Part shown: positions 1 through 9,324 of the stretch, piece by piece
Numbering within the stretch: position 1 is the first letter of the stretch
Layout: every line of letters starts with the position of its first letter
Assembly (NCBI RefSeq): GCF_001263395.1
Contig: NZ_CP011786.1
Span: 1,550,001-1,614,000, forward strand
Length of the DNA: 64,000 bases
From: Bifidobacterium actinocoloniiforme DSM 22766
Lineage (GTDB): Bacteria > Actinomycetota > Actinomycetes > Actinomycetales > Bifidobacteriaceae
Reading direction: 5' to 3'
Notes under the pieces: generated by a model
What the model saw: the letters and a program-made list of their open reading frames with translations, nothing else
What the model was told of the DNA's origin: nothing
Databases searched by the model: none
Position numbers and translations under genes: made by a program

Positions 1-1
1 G

Positions 2-700
2 AACTACTTAGGGACGACCGGGCAGGGTTTCCATATCCGCACCGAATCCGACTTTCCCGCTGGGCGGGGACTGGGGTCGTCGGCCGCCGCGTCCGGGGCT
101 GTGGTGCGCGCCCTGTTGGACGCATACGACGCTGCGGTGAGCGATGAGGACATACTGCGGCTGACCAACCAGGCCGAGCAGGTGACACACGGGCACCCGT
201 CCGGGCTGGACGCCGCCACTACCTCCGGTCAGGGGCCTGTACGGCTGGAGCAAGGCGCTATGCGGACCGTCCGCCCCCGGGGCGCGGCCTACCTGGTGAT
301 TGCCGACACCGGCGTGGCCGGCTCGACCAAGGAGGCCGTGGAGGGCGTACGCGGGCGGCTGGAGGCTGACCCGGACGGCGTGGGCCGGCTGATGGACGAG
401 CTAGGCAACCAGGCGGCCGCCGCGATTGCCGACCTGGAAGCCGGACGGATGGAGCCGCTGGGCGACCACATGAACCAGGCCCAAGAGCTGCTGGATGCCC
501 TGCAAGTGGGGCATCCCACACTCGACAAGCTGGTCCAGGAGGCGCGCTCCAACGGTGCGCTGGGCGCCAAACTGACCGGAGGCGGGCTGGGCGGCTGCAT
601 GTTGGCCCTGGCTGCGGACGGGGATGACGCCGACCGGATTGGGCAGGCGCTCAAGGCGCAGGGCGCGCAGCAGGTGTGGGTGCACCGGCTCGTGGCGTGA
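2..700 (+). CDS. mvk: Mevalonate kinase, 5' end missing
   Basis: This is the C-terminal 232 residues of a GHMP-family kinase; the start lies outside the window. The family phosphorylates mevalonate with ATP, the first kinase step of the mevalonate route to isopentenyl diphosphate. Visible near the left edge is the GHMP ATP-binding motif PAGRGLGSSAA. A C-terminal glycine-rich motif GAKLTGGGLGGC matches GHMP motif 3. The next three genes encode the remaining pathway enzymes, which supports mevalonate rather than another GHMP substrate. The family call is secure; the substrate is inferred from motif wording and neighbours. Confidence 0.93.
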   Translation, partial: NYLGTTGQGFHIRTESDFPAGRGLGSSAAASGAVVRALLDAYDAAVSDEDILRLTNQAEQVTHGHPSGLDAATTSGQGPVRLEQGAMRTVRPRGAAYLVIADTGVAGSTKEAVEGVRGRLEADPDGVGRLMDELGNQAAAAIADLEAGRMEPLGDHMNQAQELLDALQVGHPTLDKLVQEARSNGALGAKLTGGGLGGCMLALAADGDDADRIGQALKAQGAQQVWVHRLVA

Positions 701-926
701 TAGCCATCTGGTAACGGCCCGTGACGGCCGAAAACGATTGGGATCGGGAACTGGACTACGCTGTGGTGCGGCACCGGTCGAAGGTAAAGCGAAAACGGCT
801 GGTATACCAGCTTCGCGACGTTGGAGATACGCCGCAGACTGGAGCCCGCTTGGATGCGCTCCCTGCGGATAGTGGGGATACTGTCAGATTTCCGGCGCAA
901 ACGTGCGGACGGGCGGCGGAACTGGC

Positions 927-932
927 TACCCT
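927..932 (+). promoter_or_regulatory. -10 element TACCCT for leaderless mvaD
   Basis: TACCCT lies exactly 7 bases before the ATG at 940, and no Shine-Dalgarno sequence precedes that ATG. The geometry matches eight other genes in this window and the TAnnnT signal known for leaderless actinobacterial genes. It supports 940 as the true start, although TACCCT is a weak match by itself. Confidence 0.45.
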
Positions 933-939
933 ATTGGAT

Positions 940-2037
940 ATGAACCTGAGAAGAGTAGGGGGCCGGCCGCTCCCTGGCGCCGCAGCGACGGCCACGCTGG
1001 CGCAGGGCGAGCGGGCGGACGGAGCGCCGTTAGGCCGCGGCCAGGCGCGGGCCAACGCCAATATCGCTTTGATTAAATACTGGGGCAAGGCCGACGAGGA
1101 CCTCATCATCCCGCGTACTTCCAGCCTGTCGCTCACTCTGGACGGATTGAGCACGAGGACCGATGTGGAGTTTCTGCGGTCCGGCGCTGCGGACGGGCCA
1201 GCGGCGGACTCCCTCACCATTGATGACGAACCGAAGTCCGGCAAACCCCTGGAACGAGTCAGCCGGTTCCTGGATGTAGTGCGCGCCCAAGCAGGAATCG
1301 ATGCCCCGGCGCGCGTGTGTTCCTATAACACCGTGCCTTATGGGGCGGGGCTGGCCTCCTCGTCGTCCGCCTTTGCGGCTCTGGCTGGGGCGGCTTGTGC
1401 GGCGGCCGGGTTGGAATTGTCGAACCGGGAGCTGTCGCGCTTGGCCCGGCGCGGCTCGGGGTCGGCCTGTCGCTCGATTTACGGAGGGCTGGTCAAGTGG
1501 GAGGCCGGGCATGATGATGCCAGCTCCTATGCCGTGCCTGTGGAATCGGACCTGGATCTGGCGTTGATAGTGGTGTTGGTCTCCGGGCAGGAAAAAACGG
1601 TTTCCAGTCGGCTGGCCATGCGCCGCACCGTTGAGACATCACCCTTATACCAGGCTTGGGCGGAGCAATCGGCCGTCGACCTGGATGAGGCGCTGGCGGC
1701 CATCCGGGCGCGCGACCTGGAGCGCCTGGGCGAGCTGGTGGAGGCCAACGCGCTCGGTATGCACGCGGCAATGCTGGCGGCCCGACCTGCCATCTGCTAC
1801 TGGCGGCCGGAGACCCTGCGGGTTTTTGAAGCCGTGCGTGCCGTCCGAGCTGACGGGTTGGGAGCCTGGTCCACTCTGGACGCCGGGCCTAATTTGAAGG
1901 TGCTGACCGGGGGAGGGCAGGCGGCGGCGGTGGCCGATCAGCTGCGTGCCAGGCTGCCGGGTGTGAACATCCAAGTGCACCGGGCTGGCCCGGGCTTGCG
2001 GATTATGGGTATGAATACAGACGAGGGTCGCTGCTAG
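940..2037 (+). CDS. mvaD: Diphosphomevalonate decarboxylase
   Basis: The 365-residue protein catalyses the ATP-dependent decarboxylation of mevalonate diphosphate to isopentenyl diphosphate. Family landmarks are ANIALIKYWGK near residue 40, the ATP loop GAGLASSSSAFAAL near 135, RRGSGSACRSIYGG, and STLDAGPN with the catalytic Asp near residue 314. The frame is open back to a GTG at 721, but the extra 73 codons have mixed third positions unlike the rest of the gene. Known family members are about 320-350 residues and start shortly before the ANIALIKYWGK motif. The ATG at 940 also has a leaderless -10 element 7 bases upstream. The start is therefore set at 940; the function is very well supported. 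Confidence 0.93.
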   Translation: MNLRRVGGRPLPGAAATATLAQGERADGAPLGRGQARANANIALIKYWGKADEDLIIPRTSSLSLTLDGLSTRTDVEFLRSGAADGPAADSLTIDDEPKSGKPLERVSRFLDVVRAQAGIDAPARVCSYNTVPYGAGLASSSSAFAALAGAACAAAGLELSNRELSRLARRGSGSACRSIYGGLVKWEAGHDDASSYAVPVESDLDLALIVVLVSGQEKTVSSRLAMRRTVETSPLYQAWAEQSAVDLDEALAAIRARDLERLGELVEANALGMHAAMLAARPAICYWRPETLRVFEAVRAVRADGLGAWSTLDAGPNLKVLTGGGQAAAVADQLRARLPGVNIQVHRAGPGLRIMGMNTDEGRC

Positions 2038-2125
2038 CGAAGAGGAAAGGGCCAGCTGGGGCTGGCATGATGATGGATAAACTCCATTAAAAACGGGCTC
2101 GGCCTGCAAAGGAAGCGTGGTGACG

Positions 2126-3349
2126 ATGAGCGGAACTGTCGACAAGCGAGCGGACGCCGCCGGCAAGCTTTACTTGGCTGGTGAATACGCTGTGGTGGAA
2201 CCCGGGCATCCGGCCATCCTGCTGGCGGTGGACCGCACCCTGACCGCACGGGTGACGGGACCGGCGGCGTCCGATCCGGGCCAGGAAGCGGACGGTCAGA
2301 CCGGGCGCATCGAGTCCGCCGGCCACCCTGAGGCCAGCACCAACTGGCATCGGGAGCGCGGCATCCTGACGCCGGACGTCCGGCCGGACCAGCCTTCCTA
2401 CCTGCTGGCCGCGGCGCGCACCGTGGAGGAGTTGCTGGCCCAGCGCGGCATAGCCCCGCGCCCCTTCGATCTGGAGATCAGCAGTCGGCTGGACGACAGT
2501 TCAGGCAAGAAATACGGCCTGGGTTCCTCCGCCGCTGTGGCGGTGGCAACAGTGCGCGTCCTGTTGGACTTTTATGGGCTGCGACTGAGCCCGCTTGAAA
2601 CCTACAAACTGGCCTATCTAGCCACCGGGCGCGCTCAGAGCCTGGGTTCAGGCGGAGACCTGGCGGCCTCCCTGTTCGGTGGCTGCATCCGTTTCTGTTC
2701 GCCTGACCGGGCCTGGGTGCGCCAACGGTTGGTCAGCAGCCCAATCTCCCAATTGATTGAGGAGCCTTGGCCTCGGCTGAGCATCTCCCGCCTGCGGGCG
2801 TTCGGCCCCGACTCGCCCCTGCGTATCCTGGTGGGATGGACCGGCAGCCCCGCCTCCACGCCCTCGCTGGTCGCCTCCGTGCAGCAGGGCTCGGCGGATG
2901 GTAAGCGGGCTGATTATGAGCGTTTCCTAGCTGGTTCCGACGCCTGTGTGGACGCCCTGGCGCGGGCCTTGGACCGCGCCGATATGGCCGGTGTGCGGGA
3001 GGGCTTGGCCCAGGCCCGGAGCCTGTTGCAGGGGCTGTCCGCCCTGACCGACACTGACATCGAGACCCCGGCCCTGCGCACGCTGGTGGAGGCCGCGCTG
3101 TTGCGGGGAGCGGCGGCAAAATCGTCCGGTGCCGGCGGAGGGGATTGTGGCATCGCCGTCATAGATGGGCGCGGGCCTAGGCCTTCTGCTTCCGCCGGGT
3201 CCTCTCGCGCCGGGTGGCTCGGCCTGTCCGCGGCCATTAGCGCGGCCTGGAGCCGGGTTGGCATCGAGCCTTTGGGGCTTTCGGTAAGCCAGCCTTTGGC
3301 GCCTCTGGCTGATTGGGAATCGGCAGCGGCTCCAGGGGAGCGCGCATGA
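2126..3349 (+). CDS. mvaK2: Phosphomevalonate kinase
   Basis: The 407-residue GHMP kinase converts phosphomevalonate to diphosphomevalonate. The N-terminal GKLYLAGEYAVVEPGHPA and the ATP loop KKYGLGSSAAVAVATV are typical of the bacterial enzyme, and SSGAGGGDCGIAV near the C-terminus is GHMP motif 3. In-frame GTG codons occur at 2117 and 2120, but AAAGGAAG at 2108-2115 sits at a normal distance only from the ATG at 2126, so that start is used. The stop overlaps the next gene by an ATGA junction, indicating translational coupling with the isomerase. Confidence 0.95.
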   Translation: MSGTVDKRADAAGKLYLAGEYAVVEPGHPAILLAVDRTLTARVTGPAASDPGQEADGQTGRIESAGHPEASTNWHRERGILTPDVRPDQPSYLLAAARTVEELLAQRGIAPRPFDLEISSRLDDSSGKKYGLGSSAAVAVATVRVLLDFYGLRLSPLETYKLAYLATGRAQSLGSGGDLAASLFGGCIRFCSPDRAWVRQRLVSSPISQLIEEPWPRLSISRLRAFGPDSPLRILVGWTGSPASTPSLVASVQQGSADGKRADYERFLAGSDACVDALARALDRADMAGVREGLAQARSLLQGLSALTDTDIETPALRTLVEAALLRGAAAKSSGAGGGDCGIAVIDGRGPRPSASAGSSRAGWLGLSAAISAAWSRVGIEPLGLSVSQPLAPLADWESAAAPGERA

Positions 3350-4485
3350 GCGGGTCGGCAAGCGCCAGTGGGCAGACCGGGGTTTCCGACGGTTTTGACC
3401 CGTCTGCGGACGCTAATCCGGATTCCCGGCGCAAAAACGACCACATCCGCCTGGCCCTCGCCCAGCAGCAGGTCCCCAAGCGCAACGCTTTTGACGACCT
3501 GCGCTTTGTCCACCACTCCCTGCGGGCCGTGGACCAATCACAAGTCAGCCTGGCTACCCGCGTCTGCGGCTCCGACTGGCCACTGCCCTTCTATATCAAC
3601 GCGATGACCGGCGGTTCGGCCGAGGCTGGCCGGATCAACGCCCAGCTAGCCCAGGCCGCCGCTGCCACCGGGCTGGCCATGGCCACCGGCTCCCAGCACG
3701 CGGCCCTGCGCCGCCCCGAGCTGGAGCCCACCTTCACCACCGTGCGTAAGCAGAACCCTAGCGGCTTCGTGTTCGCGAACGTGGGCCCCACCGTCAGCCC
3801 CGGACAGGCCGTCCGAGCGGTCGAGATGCTCGCCGCCTCCGCCCTCCAGGTCCACATCAACCCGGTCCAAGAGGCCGTGATGACCGAGGGCGATCGCGAT
3901 TTCGGTTCCTGGCCCGCCCGCATCCAGGCCATCGTGGCTGCCAGCCCGGTGCCGGTGGTGGTTAAAGAGGTTGGATTCGGTCTCAGCCGCCCCACTATCG
4001 AGCGCCTGGCCTCGCTGGGCGTGCGCACCGTGGACGTCTCCGGCCGCGGCGGCACTGATTTCGCCGTGATCGAGAACGAGCGCCGTGCCGACCGCGCCTA
4101 CTGGTACATGGATTCCTGGGGCCTGTCCACCGTGCTGTCCCTGCTGACCGCGGGGTGGCCCGAGCCGGTCGCCGGCGTAGAGCTCCTGGCCTCGGGCGGG
4201 GTCCGCAGCCCGCTCGACGTGGTCAAGGCCCTGGCCCTGGGCGCCCGCGCGGTCGGTGTCTCCGGCCACTTCCTGGCCACGCTGAACGAGCGCGGCACCA
4301 ACGGATTGATTGACGAAATTCGTGAATGGTCGGTCCAGGTTCGTGCCCTCATGTCCCTCCTAGGTGCCCGCACTGTCGCCGACCTGACCGCCAGCGACCT
4401 CCTGCTCACCGGCCCCACCGCCGAGGAGGCCCGCCTGCTAGGCGTCCCCCTGGAGTCCCTGGCCCGCCGGTCCGCTCGTGCGTAG
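3346..4485 (+). CDS. fni: Isopentenyl-diphosphate delta-isomerase, type 2 (FMN)
   Basis: The 379-residue enzyme interconverts isopentenyl and dimethylallyl diphosphate using reduced FMN. Recognisable features are RKNDHIRLAL near the N-terminus, INAMTGGS, MATGSQHAAL, KEVGFGLSRPTIERL and DVSGRGGTDFAVIENERR, a TIM-barrel flavin site. Its ATG overlaps the phosphomevalonate kinase stop as ATGA, and AGGGGAG at 3334-3340 is the ribosome-binding site. An in-frame upstream start at 3313 would overlap the kinase further and lacks such a site. It is the last pathway gene of the mevalonate cluster. Confidence 0.96.
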   Translation: MSGSASASGQTGVSDGFDPSADANPDSRRKNDHIRLALAQQQVPKRNAFDDLRFVHHSLRAVDQSQVSLATRVCGSDWPLPFYINAMTGGSAEAGRINAQLAQAAAATGLAMATGSQHAALRRPELEPTFTTVRKQNPSGFVFANVGPTVSPGQAVRAVEMLAASALQVHINPVQEAVMTEGDRDFGSWPARIQAIVAASPVPVVVKEVGFGLSRPTIERLASLGVRTVDVSGRGGTDFAVIENERRADRAYWYMDSWGLSTVLSLLTAGWPEPVAGVELLASGGVRSPLDVVKALALGARAVGVSGHFLATLNERGTNGLIDEIREWSVQVRALMSLLGARTVADLTASDLLLTGPTAEEARLLGVPLESLARRSARA

Positions 4486-4805
4486 CTCCGCTGCCACTTT
4501 GCGGTAAGAGGGCTTCTTCCGCCAGCTGGATAGGCGCCCTGTGCTAGAGTGAAGTTCGTTGGCTCTCCTGCCTCTGTTGAGGTGGGCTGAATCGGGCCAA
4601 TCGTCGCCTGAATGCTTTGATTGCCGGGAATCTTCCGCGAAATTCTTTGCTTTGCTCGCGGCCAGGCGGGCTGCCGACCGGTAGCGCCGCTCAATGGGTT
4701 CCTTGGTGGAAGGCAAAATTTGCTCACACTCGCTATGCCCGCCCTGGGCGAAGCGTGCTGTGACGCCTGCCTGTCAGCAGCGAACCTCACAATGCACATG
4801 CAGAT
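4486..4805. other. Intergenic leader region before the DEAD-box helicase gene
   Basis: This 320-base stretch shows no credible gene. It contains TAGAGT near 4549, preceded by C/T-rich sequence, a possible -10 element. If used, it would give the helicase mRNA a leader of roughly 250 bases. Long leaders are common for cold-responsive helicases in other bacteria, but no specific RNA family is recognised here. Confidence 0.3.
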
Positions 4806-6590
4806 ATGGAACAGATGAGTACACTAGCTGTGAACGAAATGACAGCCGCCGACCAGACCGAGGTCGCCGACAGCACCGAGGCCCACGAGATGGCCGCAAG
4901 CAGTATGAACGCCGAAACCGTTGACCCCTCCGCCGGAGCGGCCGATGAAGCTCCCAAGACTTTCGCGGAGCTGGGTGTGCCCGAGCCTCTGGTGCGAGTG
5001 CTCAAGGCCGACGGCAAGACCACCGCTTTCCCCATCCAGGAGGACACCCTGCCTGACTCGCTCGCCGGGCGGGACATCCTGGGTCGCGGCCGCACGGGCT
5101 CAGGGAAGACCCTGGCTTTTGTGCTGCCTCTGGTGGCCCGTCTCGCCGCCAGCCAACCCGACCGTCGTCGGGTGCGCGACATCCGCTCCAAGCCGGCTCC
5201 CCGTGGCCTGATCCTGTCTCCCACCCGTGAGCTGGCCAACCAGACCGATGAGGTGCTGGCGCCCCTGGCCCGCGTCTACGGGCTCGACACCTGCACCGTT
5301 TACGGCGGCGTGCGCCAGAACAAGCAGGTTAACGCCTTGCGCTCCGGCGCCGAAATCGTCGTCGCCTGCCCCGGCCGCTTGGAGGATCTGCTCCGCCAAG
5401 GCATGCTGACCCTGGATGACGTGGAGATCACCATCCTGGACGAGGCCGACGAGATGAGCGACATGGGCTTCCTGCCTGCTGTGGAGCGAATCCTGGACCA
5501 GGTGCGCGACGACGGGCAGCGCATGCTCTTCTCCGCCACGCTGGACCACGGCGTGGATAAGGTGGTCAAGCGCTACCTGCACAACGCCAAGGTGCACGAG
5601 GTTGATTCCGCCACCCAGCAGGTGGAGCAGATGACCCAGCACGTGTTCGAGACCACCCAGGGCGACAAGCACGAGCTGGTGCGCAAACTGGCCTCCGGCA
5701 AGGGCAAGCGCATACTCTTCACCCGTACCAAGTTCCAAGCCAAGAAACTGGCCGCAAACCTGACCAAGGCCGGGATCCCGGCGGCCGAGCTGCATGGCAA
5801 CCTGTCGCAGAACCAGCGCGACCGCAACCTGGACGCCTTCTCCGACGGGCAGGTGCGTGTGCTGGTGGCGACGGACGTGGCCGCGCGCGGCGTGGACGTG
5901 TCCGACGTGAAGCTGGTGGTGCAGGTCGACCCGCCGGCGGACCCCAAGTCCTTCCTCCACCGTTCCGGGCGTACGGCCCGCGCAGGCAAGGCTGGCGACG
6001 TGGTGACGATTGTGCTGCCCAACCAGAGGCGGGACGCCAGGCGGATGCTGAAGATCGCGCACATCGACGCCAAGCCGGTGACGCATGTGACCGCCGAGTC
6101 CGACGTCGTGGACGAGCTGGTGGGCGAGACGGCCCCGCGCGTGGACGGTTGGGTCTTGAAGGCACCGGCTCCGGCGCGAGGCAAGGGTTCCGGGCGCGGC
6201 GGGCGGGGTGACGGCGGCCGTCGCGATGGCCGCCGTGGCGGCGCCCGTGACGGTGGTCGCAAGCGCGACTTCCGCAAAGAAGGCAAGCGCTCGCACAGGA
6301 CGCGTGATTCTTATGATTCGCATGGCTCCCGCGGTTCCCAAGGCGCGCGTGGATTCGGTGACGAGGGTCCTTTCGACGGCCGCAGGAGCCAAGGGGGCGA
6401 CCACGGTTACAGGGGGCGCTCGGAGGACGGCGGCCAGGCCCAAGGCCGTTCCCGCAACCCCCGCTACGGAAGCCGGAATGAATCACGCCGTGGCCGTGAC
6501 GGCGGCAATGGCGGCCAGCGTTCAGCCCGGGGCTTCCAACACCGCAGCAACCGCTCCAAGCGAGCCAACAGCCCCTTCCGCGGGCGCTGA
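4806..6590 (+). CDS. DEAD-box ATP-dependent RNA helicase with RG-rich tail
   Basis: The 594-residue protein unwinds or remodels RNA in the cytoplasm. Core motifs appear in order: Q-motif region FAELGVPEPLVRVLK, GRGRTGSGKT (Walker A), PTRELANQ, CPGRLEDL, DEADEMSDMGF, FSATL, ARGVDVSDV and HRSGRTARAGK. After about residue 455 the protein becomes basic and glycine/arginine rich, with many RGG, GRGG and RRG units to the C-terminus. Such tails bind RNA nonspecifically in the CsdA/DbpA/RhlE-type group. The first ATG is at 4806; a second in-frame ATG at 4815 with GGAAC just upstream is an equally possible start. A strong terminator follows. Confidence 0.95.
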   Translation: MEQMSTLAVNEMTAADQTEVADSTEAHEMAASSMNAETVDPSAGAADEAPKTFAELGVPEPLVRVLKADGKTTAFPIQEDTLPDSLAGRDILGRGRTGSGKTLAFVLPLVARLAASQPDRRRVRDIRSKPAPRGLILSPTRELANQTDEVLAPLARVYGLDTCTVYGGVRQNKQVNALRSGAEIVVACPGRLEDLLRQGMLTLDDVEITILDEADEMSDMGFLPAVERILDQVRDDGQRMLFSATLDHGVDKVVKRYLHNAKVHEVDSATQQVEQMTQHVFETTQGDKHELVRKLASGKGKRILFTRTKFQAKKLAANLTKAGIPAAELHGNLSQNQRDRNLDAFSDGQVRVLVATDVAARGVDVSDVKLVVQVDPPADPKSFLHRSGRTARAGKAGDVVTIVLPNQRRDARRMLKIAHIDAKPVTHVTAESDVVDELVGETAPRVDGWVLKAPAPARGKGSGRGGRGDGGRRDGRRGGARDGGRKRDFRKEGKRSHRTRDSYDSHGSRGSQGARGFGDEGPFDGRRSQGGDHGYRGRSEDGGQAQGRSRNPRYGSRNESRRGRDGGNGGQRSARGFQHRSNRSKRANSPFRGR

Positions 6591-6707
6591 TTTCCCTTAT
6601 CGGTCCTCTGCGCTGTTGGTCCGATGCCTTTGATTGGACTGCTGGCGTGTCTTCCGATATCACTAAGGAAGTGATTAGGGTTCGTACGATACGGACGGCG
6701 TACCCCC

Positions 6708-6741
6708 AAAACCGCCAAGGCTTTTCAGTCTTGGCGGTTTT
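6708..6741 (+). terminator. Rho-independent terminator after the helicase gene
   Basis: A perfect 12-base stem (6708-6719 with 6730-6741) closes a 10-base loop and ends in TTTT-CG-TTT. It ends the helicase transcript. The Shine-Dalgarno of the next gene begins 5 bases later, so any transcript for that gene must start inside or upstream of the hairpin. Confidence 0.85.
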
Positions 6742-6757
6742 CGTTTAGGAGGCCGAC

Positions 6758-7708
6758 TTGGATAAACCATTCACCGGTATCACGGATCAAGTGCGCATAC
6801 TCCAAGGGCGGGGGCTCGGAGTGGATGACGAGCCATCACACGTACTGGCTAGGGAAGGCTACTACCAGGTGGTCAACGGGTATAATCAGCCTTTTCTGAA
6901 AACGAATAGGAACCAGCCGGACAAATATAGGGATGGCGTGGAGTTTCGTCAGATTTACGCGCTCTTCTGCTTTGACCGCGAACTGCGTATGTTGGTGTTT
7001 AAATATTGTGAGCAAGCCGAAGCTAAGCTGCGGACGGTGTGTTCGTATGTTTTCACTGAGCGGCACCCAGACGAGAAGCATCCTTATCTTAACACCGCAA
7101 ACTACCGTAGTACGGGTGATAGCTATCATACCGCCGACTGGTACATGGAGAGGGTCGGTGACTTAATTGGCACGTTTCGGCATGTGATTGGTCTGCAGCC
7201 TTATGACAGGCCTCTTTTTGAGAAGGACTACATCCGGTTTTATTTGCGGGAACATGGTCATGTTCCCCTATGGGTCTTGGCGAACAGCCTCAGCTTGGGT
7301 TCCATGTTCAAATTTTTCTGCTATCAAACCGATAGCACAAGAAATGCCATTGCCCACGAGTACTCCCGGCAGTACGGTTTTGACCACAGCGGCCAGGCGC
7401 GTTTCTACTTCCATGATTTGCGGCGGTGCTACAACCATATCAAGGACTTCCGCAATATATGCGCACATGATGAGCGTCTCTATTGCGCTCGGGTAGATCC
7501 GAGCAAAGGGACTTCGGTCGCGGTTTTGCTGAAGGACCTTGACGCTGTACTCACCGCAGAGAGTTCGCGCGAGCTGCGGACCTCATTGATCAATCTGGTG
7601 CAGTCCTTGTTCGGCCGGGTACCTGATTATGTGTTTGAGCATATTACTTCTGGCATGGGGTTCCCGGATAAGGCTTTCGCGTCCATCACCTCGGATGTGG
7701 TGAACTAA
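6758..7708 (+). CDS. Abi-family (AbiD/AbiF-like, Abi_2) protein
   Basis: The 316-residue protein matches the Abi_2 family, first known from lactococcal phage abortive-infection systems. Landmarks are ITDQVRILQGRGL at the N-terminus, a YYQVVNGYNQPF block in the position of the family's YR-x-GY motif, FRQIYALFCFDRELR, and the C-terminal FRNICAHDERLYC, which corresponds to the family's RNxxxHxxR HEPN-type ribonuclease signature. Translation starts at TTG 6758 with TAGGAGG at 6746-6752, spacing 5. Base composition is visibly AT-richer than both neighbours, suggesting acquisition. Phage defence is the family expectation and is not shown by the sequence. Confidence 0.85.
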   Translation: MDKPFTGITDQVRILQGRGLGVDDEPSHVLAREGYYQVVNGYNQPFLKTNRNQPDKYRDGVEFRQIYALFCFDRELRMLVFKYCEQAEAKLRTVCSYVFTERHPDEKHPYLNTANYRSTGDSYHTADWYMERVGDLIGTFRHVIGLQPYDRPLFEKDYIRFYLREHGHVPLWVLANSLSLGSMFKFFCYQTDSTRNAIAHEYSRQYGFDHSGQARFYFHDLRRCYNHIKDFRNICAHDERLYCARVDPSKGTSVAVLLKDLDAVLTAESSRELRTSLINLVQSLFGRVPDYVFEHITSGMGFPDKAFASITSDVVN

Positions 7709-7740
7709 GGCCTTGCCGCCCTGGCAACAGCGGGCGCACT

Positions 7741-9039
7741 TTAGGATCGTTGGGAATCCGGGGAGGTTTCGTCCGCTTGCCCCGCCGCGCTCGCCGCGCC
7801 CGGCTCGTCTGAGCCGGGCTTATCCCCGGCGGGTAAGCGATGCCGCAAGTTTCGTATGGCTTGCTCGCTGACGGTCACGGCTCCGCCGATGGCAGCCGTG
7901 CCCCATTGCTTGGCCTCGTTCAATCCCTGTGTGCTGGTCTGGATGAGCTTGCCGCCAGCTTCCTGGGCGGCGTCCTTCCATGGGCGCGCCTCAATGGCCT
8001 CTACCTGCCTGTCGAGCTCCACGGTCCGGCTGAATTCGCTGGCACGGGCGCCTATCTCGTTTGCCAGCTCCACGCTCGCGGGAGCATTGGAAGGATGAAG
8101 GAGAATCTGCCGGTTGGCGGCGTCGCCGGCTCCTTTAGCGCTTGCCGCCAGTCGGTCCACAATGCTTGCGATGCGGTCGAGCCGGTGCCCCCTGGCTGAT
8201 TTGAGCGAGAGCCGGTGCTGGTCGAGTTCGTCCGGCGCGGTCGTCTGCACCCGGTCGAGCTCAAGCATGGCGCTCGCGTCTTGCAGCTGTACGCTGCGCG
8301 CTAGTACCGCAAGCCATTCCTGGGTGGAGACCCGCCCTTTCTTGAGGGACTGCAGGAGGTCCCTGGAGGACTGTTTGGCGCTCACGGATTCGGCGGTCGC
8401 CTCAAGCTGGCGTAAGGCGTAAGCCTGGGTTTGCGCGATGATCAGGGCCGAGGACTGTATCTTCTCCCAAGTGACCTGGTAGATGTGGCCGGTCAGCCGG
8501 TATTCATCCATGGCATCGTCCACGAGTATCTCGACGCCGATCATGTTGGAGAGGACGGCGTCTTTCTGGGCGCGCAGGACGTCATCCACCTTGGCGTCGA
8601 TCGTCGCGAGATAATCCTGAATCTCCTGCATGGCCAGCTCCATCTCCATCTGGAGCATGGCGGTTCCCAAACCTGCCAGCGTACCGGGGTTGATCCTCTT
8701 GAATGAGCCTTTTTCGAACTCCACCAGACCCTTGATGCCGGACCGCTCCTTGACTTGCACCGCGCCCAGTTGCAGTCCGCTCCGCTTGCTGGTCATGAGG
8801 CCGAATTCCTTGATTTTCTGGGCGGAATCCGCGGTGATCTTGGCCCATCTTCCGCATTCTTGCGCCATGGTGCTTCCGGCCTGGAGCGTCACTCCCGCAG
8901 CGGCCAGCGCCTCGCTGTGCCTGGCGTTGAACTCCTCGGCCTTGAGCCCTAGGGAGGCGAGGAACCGCTTCGCTGCTTGGGCGTCCCCGATTGCGCTGAT
9001 GCTGTCACCGTCACTGACGATTTGAATCTCCTGGCTCAT
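7741..9039 (-). CDS. Hypothetical protein, helical, possibly envelope- or DNA-associated
   Basis: The 432-residue protein is not recognised. It lacks a signal peptide and clear membrane segments. Much of it reads as amphipathic helix, for example MLQMEMELAMQEIQDYLATI and later Gln/Glu/Lys-rich stretches, ending in a Ser/Gly/Asp-rich disordered tail after about residue 400. The start is the ATG at 9039, with AAGGAGGGGCGG directly upstream; an upstream in-frame ATG at 9066 lacks a site. It converges on the Abi gene with only 32 bases between stops. Whether the two genes form one accessory unit is inference. Confidence 0.7.
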   Translation of the reverse strand: MSQEIQIVSDGDSISAIGDAQAAKRFLASLGLKAEEFNARHSEALAAAGVTLQAGSTMAQECGRWAKITADSAQKIKEFGLMTSKRSGLQLGAVQVKERSGIKGLVEFEKGSFKRINPGTLAGLGTAMLQMEMELAMQEIQDYLATIDAKVDDVLRAQKDAVLSNMIGVEILVDDAMDEYRLTGHIYQVTWEKIQSSALIIAQTQAYALRQLEATAESVSAKQSSRDLLQSLKKGRVSTQEWLAVLARSVQLQDASAMLELDRVQTTAPDELDQHRLSLKSARGHRLDRIASIVDRLAASAKGAGDAANRQILLHPSNAPASVELANEIGARASEFSRTVELDRQVEAIEARPWKDAAQEAGGKLIQTSTQGLNEAKQWGTAAIGGAVTVSEQAIRNLRHRLPAGDKPGSDEPGAASAAGQADETSPDSQRS

Positions 9040-9324
9040 CCGCCCCTCCTTGCGAGTCGGCATCATCCCCGATGCACAGTACCTCTTATGAATCTAACAC
9101 CGAACTCATCGCTGTGCCGTCGACGGAGCCGTAAACGGCCTTGTGGCCTTTCCGCACGGTTTTCTCGAGCGATTCGAATGCCGTCTGGCGCGGATATGGC
9201 CCAGGGCCGCCGCGGTGTCGCTTTCGACCGCTGGGCAAGGCCGGAGGCGCGGCGAGGGTCCCGCTGCCCAACCGGATGGCATGATGCCAGGCGAATCCTG
9301 AACCACGGTCTCCGTATTTGAGCG

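Noticed and set aside
721-939. N-terminal extension of diphosphomevalonate decarboxylase from GTG 721
   Set aside because: The segment has mixed codon third positions, no family similarity, and would make the protein about 90 residues too long. A leaderless start at 940 fits better.
5100-6443. Long minus-strand open frame opposite the DEAD-box gene
   Set aside because: It is the antisense of a high-GC gene with clear helicase motifs; its His/Gly/Val-rich translation shows no family features.
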